A stretch of 64,000 nucleotides of DNA, from the NCBI GenBank assembly GCA_004352715.1, contig SCFE01000005.1:1109818-1173817 (forward strand), written 5' to 3'. The DNA is from Hofstenia miamia. Taxonomy: Eukaryota; Xenacoelomorpha; Acoela. The notes beneath the pieces were generated by a model. The model saw only the letters and a program-made list of their open reading frames with translations, searched no databases and was not told the origin of the DNA. The translations under genes and the position numbers were made by a program. Shown here one piece after another: positions 1 to 9,928 of this stretch (position 1 is its first letter; each line of letters begins with the position of its first letter).

Positions 1-3000
1 CTAGTGAACAATTAGTAAAACAAGCGTTTTGTTTACCTGTATCAAACAAAAAATGAATGTTCATGTGTGCTTTCAGCAAAATTTTAGAACTTTGAAGAAC
101 AACACAACATTGTTTTAAACATTTAAAAGGTTTTTTATAATGAATACATTTTTTTGCCAACGCTGAGCACAAGTCTTTTATTATCAGTGATTACTTTTTC
201 CAATTTGAGTTAGAAATGTTTTTTAAATTTAACTGTTCATATCGAATTGAAATTGTTAAATATCAATTACGAACTAATTTTCTAATTCATATGCATATCA
301 AATACTGAACATTTTTCTTTTTTTAATTCACATTTGCACTCACTAGTTGTGATTCCAGCAAGTAATATAAAACTCGGAAAGTAGTGGCTTATATTTATTC
401 ATGTATATTTAGATAATCTCGCATATCAAATGTAGGAAAGATATTGTATAAAATTTTTGTAGGGTAACATTTTAACTTTTCAGAAAAAAATTCGAACTTA
501 GTTTTCCGACATTTTCCAACTCAGAGAACATTCATTATAACCTTTGTAATTAGTGGGTTTCTATTTCCCATGTTATCGACCCATATTAGTATTGATTTGA
601 CCGAATCTAGGCGCAGTTAATGATATAAATGACTTTATAATTCCGTCACTTGATTAGTTTGCATCGGCGACAGCCTGTCCCGTTTTAATAATAAATCAAT
701 GACAGCTTTTTGATAAATACCATCAATTAAGACTTTCTCTATTATTTTTCCACATTTCATTTCATTAAACTTTTCATTAATCATGCTAATCGGTTATTTA
801 AAAGTTGTGTTTATGGAATTGCTCCTCCATTATTTACTTTCCCATAGAAATTGAAATTTTCAATACATTACAAACTTGGCGTTATACTAAGGAACAAAAG
901 GATCAAGATGCTCGAAATTTAGAATTATTTAACCCTATTCTTCACGGGGGGGGTAAATTTGCCCCCCTCCCCGATTTAATTTTTATTAATAACTTTTTTT
1001 AAACCAAATTTGAAAGAAAGATTGGCTGAACTTTTCACTACATTAAATTTAGTTTTACACATTCTGTGAAAATTTTAGGCTGTAAGCGTTTTTTGTCAGC
1101 GAATTATGACTATTTTGTCAACGGCGATTGACATTTATTTTAATATAGAAACATAAAAATGACTTGACAGAGACAAAAAAGCTGACATCAGCATTAATAA
1201 CTACAAATTAATACGCCTTTAGTTATTACTAGATCTTATAGTTTGTGTTTTGAATAGAAAAAAATTAAAAGTTGACCAAAAATAGTAACTATTTTGACAT
1301 AAGACGCCTCTTAGCATTTTTGCCAATATTTTTTTTGCAGGAAATGCTGACGTCAGCACAATCATCTGGTTAAAAATTTTATTTTTGGAATTTTTTAAGC
1401 TTTTTATCCCATATTGTCTTTGCCAAATTTCATGTCAATGTCATTCATACATCAAAAATAAACCTGGGGGTATTTTTACCCCCCCCTTGTGAAACCAAAA
1501 TACATAAAAAAGGTTGAATATTAGTGTTAAGAATCAACCCGAGGCTTAAAATTCAGAGTTTTTTGAAATCTAATATACGGAGATGTTGGTTAATATTCCG
1601 TTTTTTGTGTTTCTATACTAACAATATTTTTTCTGTATGTGTCATTTTTGTTCTGAAAATATATTGTATTTTTTTATATTGCTGAAAAGTTTTGTTTCTC
1701 ATTTCTGCTTTATAAGTTTTGTGTGTAGGAAATTTTGACCTTTCAAGTAATAATACCTTTGAATCGCTCTTATAAATGTTATTTGACCTGAAGGGAATTT
1801 AAATATCCTATAACAATATTTTAGGCTAATATTGACTGAAACACTACGAATCACTAAGGCTTGGCTCGATGTATGCTATTCTTCTGCTTTCAATACACTT
1901 TACATGTGGAATGTATGTAATTGTTAAAGGAGATTAGCAAGATGAGAAAGTAGAAATGCCAACATTCTATTGTGCATTTTTAATTTTTATTAGGAATTGA
2001 CAAGTTCTTTCATGTTACTTTTCTAGTGTTATTTACAAGCAATTATGTTCTACATTTGATGTAAGATAAATCGATTTAGTAAGTACGGCAGATCTATTTT
2101 CAACATCTTATGGAAGCACTAGTTTATTTTAAATCCGTCAAAAATATTTATTAAAGTAATCCGTCTAGCTGTAGTTCTTGACTTTCCTCTCCATAAATTC
2201 CCATTTGAACTATTCAATCTCCTTTCCATTCAATTCTAGGGCATCACTTGGACATTGTCACTCAACCATGACTAAACGCCTACCGTCGATGTTCAGAGAT
2301 TATACATATCAAAGTTTTATTCTCTTCAATTGTTTGACCTCTATGCACAGTGCAGCTGTTAAAAATCTCATGTTTATTGCAGCTTCTATAAAGAGTTGTT
2401 GTGATTTAGTTTTATTGCATCAATTTACCATTCTAATGCTTTCACTGTAGTAGTGTAAACGTGATTGCATTCTAATCTTTCAGTTACTAGCAAGTGCATA
2501 TTGCCCTTCTTTAAATTTCATTGCTCAAAATTGGTAATTGGATTTCTATTCAGTTGGTAATTAAGCCACTGCTCGTTAAACATTATGACAACTTTATAAT
2601 AAACATTGTTTACTAACATAATAGAAACCTTTTCACCATCTGACAAAATTAACCAATGACATTTAATCAATTGGTAATTTAAAATTTCAAAAACACCGTC
2701 ATTCAAATTTCACACATACACTCTTTTTATGAGAAATGCATGAATCGAGCGAAGCCTAAAATATTCTTACATTATTCTTAAATTTCTGCAGATCACATGG
2801 TATTTATAAGTGCGATCGGTGATATCATTATTTGAAAAGTCAAAATTTTCATACACACAAAACTTAAGAGACAGGAATTATCTTTACATAGTTTTGAACG
2901 TTCCCATTGCTTTTACAAAATAGCGAAAATTTATCAATATCTCAGTATATCAGATTTTAAGAAATATGTGAATTAAATTTTGAACATTTTGAGCATTGTG

Positions 3001-3900
3001 ATTCTTATAAAACTAACTCTTATAAAAAAGAAAGAGTATTATAAAGCAGAATAAATATCAAATTTCTCGTTATGTAAAATTCTGAAATACATTAAATGTC
3101 TTATATTTTTAGCGGTGTATATTCTCGTTCCGAGTTTGATATTGTTTTACTGTCTACGGTGCTTTTTTCTTCCCTATTAAACTTACTTCTCCGACAAAGA
3201 TTGCCGTCTTAATTTTCACATGTTCGTTTTTCTAGACGGTAACCAATTATTCTAAAATTGGGAATGGGTTAAAAAGAACAATGCTATTTTATTTGAAGTC
3301 TGCTCTCCGGCTTTTTAATTTTTTCAGAGAGAATTTAACAAATAAACTAGATCTACTACTCTTCCACTGCAGATAATTAAATATATTCACCGTATAGTAT
3401 GTGCCGACAAAGGAAAAACACTTGCAAATCGCCTTTTTGTCCAAGTAATTGGTTTGCAACTGATGGTTTGAGTTCTCTTTAACCTTACCATAGTCTTACC
3501 AAAATTTATTTTTTTTTAAAAATTTAAACAACAACCTGAAACATTTAAACAATTAAAACATTTTCGTTGTAGGTTGACCTTAATGACTAGCAGGTCATCC
3601 ACGACCTATTGAAATTGTGAAACTAACGTAGAACAGCCTCAGGGCAGCCATTGATATTTGATAGTTTTTCATTTAATCTGTTATAAAGAGATTTTTTATG
3701 TTTTAAGTTACAAGACTATATTACTAGATTCCAACGCCAGCCTATACGCATTTTCTTTTTTGTTGTGAACACCCCTAATTAACTCAGAATTGAAAGTGAT
3801 TGCGGGGACTATCTGAATATAAACTTACTCTTCTAGGAATTATTTTTAGATGTAACTGCGCATTTCGGCGGAGGTGATAGGGGTTAATTGCAACCCATTA
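1..3900. other. Intergenic AT-rich DNA, no gene recognised
   Basis: No convincing exon, RNA gene or conserved domain is visible on either strand. The open frames present are short, low-complexity and lack coding character. The only structured item is the candidate MITE at 941-1493. The stretch ends at the target site of the LTR retrotransposon. Downstream exons of the minus-strand GPCR (first exon at 8637-8880) would be expected here or to the left, but none was recognised. Confidence 0.6.
941..1493. mobile_element. Candidate MITE with G/C-homopolymer inverted ends
   Basis: The left end (941-966) reads TTCAC, a run of G, TAAATTT, then a run of C. The right end (1466-1493) is the approximate reverse complement: G run, TATTTTTA, C run, TTGTGAA. 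The interior of about 500 bp has no ORF but carries two TGACRTCAGCA-type motifs. I found no clear target-site duplication, so the exact ends and superfamily are unknown. The very short GC stems in an AT-rich background make chance unlikely but not impossible. Confidence 0.45.
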
Positions 3901-3905
3901 CTTCT

Positions 3906-4115
3906 TGATGTAAACAATTATTAGGCTAATTGATTACGTTTACCGGTTTATCATAAGGTAAACCGACAAGTCTTGGATTATGGTAAACCGACGAGTACTT
4001 GATGTCGCATGTATAAATGCTTTGCACTGTGCATTAATTTTTATGATGATTTATGATAATTTTGCTACGATTTTATTCAATAAAAGCTTAATATTTGTAA
4101 GCCTTTTATACTTTA
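3906..4115 (+). repeat. 5' LTR
   Basis: It is a 210-bp copy matching 8135-8344. It contains a TATAAA box in its second half (about 4011), an AATAAA polyadenylation signal at about 4079, and an internal direct repeat GGTAAACCGAC. The terminal dinucleotide is TA rather than CA, the only difference at the termini. Confidence 0.93.
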
Positions 4116-4140
4116 ATTTTATTGAATAAAAATTACAACT
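4116..4140 (+). other. Leader and expected primer-binding site of the LTR element
   Basis: The 25 bp between the 5' LTR and the gag ATG lack the TGG start of a tRNA 3'-end primer site. The stretch 4117-4131 is the exact reverse complement of 4071-4085 inside the LTR, so self-priming is conceivable. Both segments are near-palindromic A/T sequences that differ only in their central base, so this may be coincidental. Confidence 0.4.
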
Positions 4141-4420
4141 ATGAAGTTCGAATTACCTGATTTTCCTGTGGCACCTACTCCAGATCAGTGGCGGTGGTGG
4201 AAGCAAGTATTCATTGATACACTTGAGCTTAACGAAATTACTCAGAACAATGCCAAGTTGGTTCTTTTGCGTTTAAAAGCTGGACCTTCTTATCATGCTC
4301 TGCTTCTTACAGTCACTAATTTCGACGATGCTATTGCTACTTTGAGCAATCAGTTTGTAAAGCCTACTAGGGTCATGTTTGCACGGCATAAACTATTACA
4401 CAATGTGCAGAACCCTTCAG
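4141..4420 (+). pseudogene. gag: gag (N-terminal part, runs into N gap)
   Basis: The frame opens with ATG 25 bp after the LTR and gives 93 residues before the gap. The sequence is rich in Leu and Lys with a paired Trp (QWRWWK), as in the matrix/capsid start of CsRn1-type Gag. The nucleocapsid region with its zinc knuckle would lie in the 939-N gap and cannot be assessed. The start is chosen as the first ATG downstream of the LTR. Its product would build the particle in which the element's RNA is copied. Confidence 0.75.
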
Positions 4421-5359
4421 NNNNNNNNNNNNNNNNNNNNNNNNNNNNNNNNNNNNNNNNNNNNNNNNNNNNNNNNNNNNNNNNNNNNNNNNNNNNNNNN
4501 NNNNNNNNNNNNNNNNNNNNNNNNNNNNNNNNNNNNNNNNNNNNNNNNNNNNNNNNNNNNNNNNNNNNNNNNNNNNNNNNNNNNNNNNNNNNNNNNNNNN
4601 NNNNNNNNNNNNNNNNNNNNNNNNNNNNNNNNNNNNNNNNNNNNNNNNNNNNNNNNNNNNNNNNNNNNNNNNNNNNNNNNNNNNNNNNNNNNNNNNNNNN
4701 NNNNNNNNNNNNNNNNNNNNNNNNNNNNNNNNNNNNNNNNNNNNNNNNNNNNNNNNNNNNNNNNNNNNNNNNNNNNNNNNNNNNNNNNNNNNNNNNNNNN
4801 NNNNNNNNNNNNNNNNNNNNNNNNNNNNNNNNNNNNNNNNNNNNNNNNNNNNNNNNNNNNNNNNNNNNNNNNNNNNNNNNNNNNNNNNNNNNNNNNNNNN
4901 NNNNNNNNNNNNNNNNNNNNNNNNNNNNNNNNNNNNNNNNNNNNNNNNNNNNNNNNNNNNNNNNNNNNNNNNNNNNNNNNNNNNNNNNNNNNNNNNNNNN
5001 NNNNNNNNNNNNNNNNNNNNNNNNNNNNNNNNNNNNNNNNNNNNNNNNNNNNNNNNNNNNNNNNNNNNNNNNNNNNNNNNNNNNNNNNNNNNNNNNNNNN
5101 NNNNNNNNNNNNNNNNNNNNNNNNNNNNNNNNNNNNNNNNNNNNNNNNNNNNNNNNNNNNNNNNNNNNNNNNNNNNNNNNNNNNNNNNNNNNNNNNNNNN
5201 NNNNNNNNNNNNNNNNNNNNNNNNNNNNNNNNNNNNNNNNNNNNNNNNNNNNNNNNNNNNNNNNNNNNNNNNNNNNNNNNNNNNNNNNNNNNNNNNNNNN
5301 NNNNNNNNNNNNNNNNNNNNNNNNNNNNNNNNNNNNNNNNNNNNNNNNNNNNNNNNNNN
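4421..5359. other. Assembly gap (939 N)
   Basis: This gap lies inside the LTR retrotransposon and removes the end of gag and most of the protease. Open frames crossing it are artefacts of N translation. Confidence 0.99.
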
Positions 5360-8087
5360 TCCATGCAACATCGTCGGCATTTGCAATGCGAAACTCACTC
5401 TTGGGTCATACTCATACGACGATCAGGTGTTTAAAGTGACAAACGGATTGGTGTGTCAATGCATCTTGGGAAGAGATTTTCTGGAGAGGCATAAGTCGGC
5501 TGAATTTGTCTTCAGCGGAAATAGTCCTAAATTAGAAGTAACTTGCGCCAGTTTTTCGTGTCTATCTATTGAGCCACCAATACTATTTGAATTTGCGACG
5601 CCACCAAAACCTTTAGCTAGCCCTAGTCGACGTAAGCATCCCGATGACGAATTTTTTATCAAACACGAAATCGCTAGATTGCTCAAGCCATCAATTTCGC
5701 GTTGGCGGGCACAAGTCCTGGTTGTTAAAGGCAAAAAGAAACGGATGGTAGTTGATTACAGTCAGACAATTAATCTCTACACACCAGTAGATGCCTACCC
5801 ATTTCCAAAGATGGACGTCCTTTTTGAAAAAGTGAGTTCTAATAGATTTTTTTCGAAAGTCGATATGAGATCAGCGCACCATCAATTGCCGTTGAGAAAA
5901 TCTGATCGCCCATTTACCGCATTTGAAGCTGCAGGAAGTTTATACCAATTCAAGCGTTTGCCATATGGGTTAACCAATGCTGTTGCAGCTTTTCAACGCG
6001 TCATAGACAATTTCATAGCCGACAACAACCTTCAACGCACACATGCATATTTGGATGACGTCATTATTGGTGGTCGAGATCAAGAAGAGCACGATTTTAA
6101 CCACCGTACATTTCTTGCTGCTGCAAAGAAATACTTTTTAGAGATCAATCTAGAGAAGTCAGAATTTTCCATTTCTATAATTAATTATATTGGTCATGTC
6201 ATCACCAGATCCCGATCGCATAAAGGCTTTAGTTGAGTTCCCTGTACCAAAAACAATACCACAGTTAAAAAGACTAGTTGGCTTGCTGGCCTACAACTCA
6301 AAATGGGTGAAGAATTATGCCATTAAAATTAGACCCATTTTAAAAGCAGCACACAATAAAGAATTGCCGTTACCTAATGATGCATTACAAGCAATAAACG
6401 CCATGACTAAAGAAATCTCTCAATCTGTGTTGGCTACACCAAATGATCAATTGGGACCACTTTGCGTGATAGGCGCAACCTTGCAACAAAATGGGAGGCC
6501 ACTCNCTTACTTTTCTAGAACATTATCAGTAACTGAACGTCGAATGTCCACTGTTGAGCGAGAAGCAATGGCTATTGTGGAATCATTTCGGAAATGGCGT
6601 TATTACCTCCTGACTTTTCCAGTAATCGTCAAGACGGACCAGCAGGCGGTTAGTTATATTTTTTCTCATAACAAGTAGCGAATTAAAAACGATAGGCTGA
6701 TCCGCTGGCGAGCTGAACTCTCGGAGTTCCACTATGATTTGCAGTACCGTCCTGGCAAACAAAACATTATCGCTGATGCACTCTCAAGAATAGCGGCAAT
6801 CGAATCTGGCATCGATCTTACCAAACTTCATGATTCATTAGCACATGNNNNNNNNNNNNNNNNNNNNNNNNNNNNNNNNNNNNNNNNNNNNNNNNNNNNN
6901 NNNNNNNNNNNNNNNNNNNNNNNNNNNNNNNNNNNNNNNNNNNNNNNNNNNNNNNNNNNNNNNNNNNNNNNNNNNNNNNNNNNNNNNNNNNNNNNNNNNN
7001 NNNNNNNNNNNNNNNNNNNNNNNNNNNNNNNNNNNNNNNNNNNNNNNNNNNNNNNNNNCCGCCGCCATAATATTCCCGCGACATTGGAAGAATTCCGCAA
7101 CATTGTGAGCAGATGTCGTTCATGTCAGTCAATAAAACCGCAGTTTTTTAAGCCGGGCAAATCTACATTAGTAAAAGCCACGCGTCCATTTGAAAGGATT
7201 GCAATTGATTTTGTTGGACCCAAAATTCCCGCGAGAAATACGTGGAATCGCTATTTGCTCACGATCATTGACGAATTCAGTCGATTTCCTTTTGCTTTTC
7301 CCACTAAAGACATGGAAGCTACCACTGTTACCCGTTGTTTGTCACACATTTTTACATTGTTTGGAACTCCTTCATTTATCCATAGCGATCGTGGAAGTGC
7401 GGTTGCTTCTGAACACTACAAGGAATTTCTGGTCTCCCGAGGAATTGCCAGTTCAAGGACGTGTCCTTATAACCCGCGGTGTAACGGCCAAAATGAAATA
7501 TATAACGGTGTTATTTGGAAAGGTATCTTAACAATAATACATTACCACAATTTATCTCAATCTGACTGGGAGCAGATATTACCACAAGTACTAGCAGCTC
7601 TTCGTTCCTTAATTAGCACAACAACTGGCGAGACACCGCATAGCCGTTTTTTAAATTTCAACGAAAAGGTACGCAAGGATTCTCTCTCCCTTATTGGCTA
7701 ACGTCTGGCAATGAAGCGTTGTTGAAACGTCATTTTCGGTGCAAGAGCGATGTAATTTCACCACATTTTGCAAGGATTCGGACTGCAGGAGGCAGAATTG
7801 ATACTGTTTCAACCACCTCATTGGCTTCACTTTCGCCGTCTGAAGCAGAAACTGTCCACGAATGCACAACAGTTGCAATACCGGAAGAATCGAATCCTCC
7901 TAACGAATCAAATCCTCCTAATGTGATTTCTGCTGATGATTATGCCGAGTCGTCCAAGCCAACGACCAGAGTGCTAACCCAGACATTCTCACTAGCAATG
8001 ACACTTTGTAATCTCCCAAATATTCCAAAGATGCTTCGCAGTCATCATCCCGAGTTTCTAAGCCGCCTAAACGCCTGGAGATGTTAA
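5360..8087 (+). pseudogene. pol: pol (protease end, RT, RNase H, integrase), multiply disrupted
   Basis: Domains in order: end of an aspartic protease (ILGRDFL, about 5466); reverse transcriptase with FSKVDMRSAHHQ, LPYGLTNA and the catalytic YLDD at about 6048-6059; RNase H; an integrase zinc-finger remnant (CRSC); an integrase core with Asp in IAIDFVG, Asp in IHSDRG and Glu in GQNE; and a C-terminal tail typical of CsRn1 elements ending in TAA at 8085. Damage seen: a frameshift at about 6205-6215 after the RT, loss of the RNase H segment that should carry the first catalytic Asp (about 6467), an in-frame TAG at 6676-6678, the 211-N gap 6848-7058, and a frameshift at about 7660-7690. The product cannot be made as one protein. 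Confidence 0.93.
6848..7058. other. Assembly gap (211 N)
   Basis: The gap falls between the RNase H/linker and the integrase zinc finger of the LTR element. The reading frame is the same on both sides. A single N also occurs at 6505. Confidence 0.99.
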
Positions 8088-8134
8088 CGTCAGGATACTA
8101 TCACCTGCAGCATTGAAAAAAAAGATGTGAAGAA

Positions 8135-8344
8135 TGATATGAACAATCATTAGGCTAATTGATTACGTTTACCGGTTTATCATAAGGTAAACCGACAAGT
8201 CTTGGATTATGGTAAACCGACGAGTACTTGATGTCGCATGTATAAATGCTTTGCACTGTGCATTAATTTTTATGATGATTTATGATAATGTTGCTACGAT
8301 TTTATTCAATAAAAGCTTAATATATGTAAGCCTTTTATACTTCA
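8135..8344 (+). repeat. 3' LTR
   Basis: This is the 210-bp partner of 3906-4115 with intact TG..CA ends, immediately followed by the target duplication CTTCT. It carries the same TATAAA and AATAAA signals. Confidence 0.93.
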
Positions 8345-8636
8345 CTTCTATTAATTCCATAATTTCTATTTAAAATCTAGTTGTGAACAATATAATATTT
8401 ATAAATTCAGAGGCGTTCCAAGATACCAAGTATCATGACTACGTCTGATTATTAATAATGGTTAAGAATGAATTCAGCCTGATGAAGAACCAAATTCATT
8501 GCAGTCCCTAGAAATATCCCAATGGGAATTTTCCTACTTCAAAGAATCTTCCAGTTCTGATCTACAATCTATTTTATTTTGATATTTTTACTTACACTCT
8601 AGTTGATGTCATTATAGAATAGCAAAATAAACTTAC

Positions 8637-8880
8637 GAATGAATTGAGTTGTTTGAATGAGCGCCACTGCAGAAAAAAGACAATCTCCTACGGCAGTGAT
8701 AGCATCGGCAAAGGATAGACAAGCGATTAGAAGTCCTGGAATGGTATGAAGCTTCGATGTGCGGCCAACAACAATTAACACAAGAACACTGCTGACGAGT
8801 ATTGTGATACCAGTAGGGGCCAATATACAGGCTTCTATCAATGTCACAGATCTTGGAATGCTTGATTCGGATTGATTCAT
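8637..8880 (-). CDS. Rhodopsin-family (class A) GPCR, first coding exon
   Basis: The exon runs from an ATG at 8880 to a strong donor (C|gtaagt, reverse strand, at 8636). It gives 81 codons plus one base. A short Ser-rich extracellular start is followed by TM1 (ILVSSVLVLIVV) and, after a short basic loop (GRTSKLH), TM2 with the class A signature LxxxD in LSFADAI. This is the standard layout of a seven-helix receptor N-terminus at the cell surface. TM3-7 should lie at lower coordinates but I could not find them; the LTR retrotransposon sits about 290 bp downstream, in the following intron. The ligand cannot be inferred. The receptor may be intact with distant exons, or broken. Confidence 0.6.
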
Positions 8881-9720
8881 TGTTAAGACTAAAATATTAA
8901 GATAAAGATTTATTTAACGTTTTGGTGTTTCATTCAAAGATGAAAGTATGCAGAGTAATGGATCAAGAAATATTGTAAATGGGATGCAAACATTTAATAA
9001 CTAATTTCTAAAATTAATATTTTAGTTGTTCAGAAAAAAACCCAGTGGAGCATTCGAAGATTATACCCCTTTCACCTCTTCTTTCATTCAATATCGCAGT
9101 TAAATTGAGTCAATTTAAACATAGTTATGCCTCAATGTTGCTTAGTAATTATAATTAACGGAAATAGTTTCTAAATTAATACGTTTTGTCAATTATAATT
9201 AATTGGAATCCTATCACACGTTTAACGGATACAATTATCTGATTCCTAAATTATTGGTAACCGAATTTCGTTTATTTATCAACCTTAAAGCATTTTCTTT
9301 CTGAAGTTTGTGTTTATATATTTTGATTAGATATATAATATTTATTTCACTTTAGATAAATTGTTTGTCTTTCTTTAAATAGTCAATTGACGGTTTCATC
9401 TATTTTATGGACATCAACGCTTTTGTCGCCTGAAACGTTTTTAATTAAAGTGATTCAATGCTTACGTTTATTACTGATACATTTATGATTTGGTTATATA
9501 TTTCAGTGTACATAAGCATGATAGTTGGAACACCTTGTGATATGAAATCATTATACACGAAATATTCTTAATTGTATAAAATTTAATGTACATGTAAGAC
9601 TGGAATGCAAGTATTAAAATTTTTTCCAAAACTATTTGATGATTTTGAAAAAAGTGACTCTATCCCGAGCTAAGAGATAATTCCTTTATTGTAAACTATC
9701 ACTAATTTTCAAAACCAACT
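8881..9720. other. Intergenic region between divergent genes
   Basis: No coding signal is seen. It separates the minus-strand GPCR exon from the plus-strand stabilin exons, so promoters of both could lie here, but no specific element could be identified in the A/T-rich sequence. Confidence 0.4.
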
Positions 9721-9806
9721 ATGGACAAAAATTCATTATTGTTTCATACATTTGAGGTGAAAACAATCTTGTTTTTAGGTGTTTTGTGTTTGGCCTCAAT
9801 TGCTGA
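9721..9806 (+). CDS. Possible signal-peptide exon of the stabilin-like gene
   Basis: An ATG at 9721 opens a frame with a short polar/basic start (MDKNSLLF...VK) and a hydrophobic core (TILFLGVLCLASIA), as in a secretory signal peptide. Ending at 9806 (GA|gtgcaa) leaves phase 2, which fits the phase of the exon at 9929 and keeps the frame. The donor is weak and the intron would be 122 bp. Joined this way the protein has only the second half of an EGF domain at its start, so extra exons may be missing, or this exon may be fortuitous. Confidence 0.35.
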
Positions 9807-9928
9807 GTGCAAACATCCATTTGATGTCAACTTATTCTGTCATTAATTATTTGCCAACGATGTCTTTCATATGTGTGTTTATATAAATGTTAATGGTAGT
9901 TATACATTAATACATTAATTCAATTTAG

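Larger units (their letters stand above)
3906..8344 (+). mobile_element. Full-length degenerate Ty3/gypsy LTR retrotransposon, CsRn1-like
   Basis: Two 210-bp LTRs (3906-4115 and 8135-8344) start with TGAT; the right one ends CA and the left TA. They are flanked by a perfect 5-bp duplication CTTCT (3901-3905 and 8345-8349). The LTRs differ at about six positions (about 3%), so the insertion is moderately young. Between them lie gag, then protease, reverse transcriptase, RNase H and integrase, in gypsy order. The RT and post-integrase sequences resemble the CsRn1 clade known from trematodes and insects (inferred from motif memory). Two N gaps (939 and 211 bp) interrupt it. Frameshifts, an in-frame TAG and a lost RNase H motif show that it is not autonomous. 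Confidence 0.95.

Noticed and set aside
4373-5398. Long open frames on both strands across the N run
   Set aside because: They are produced by translating Ns. Only the gag start (4141-4420) and pol frames have real sequence support.
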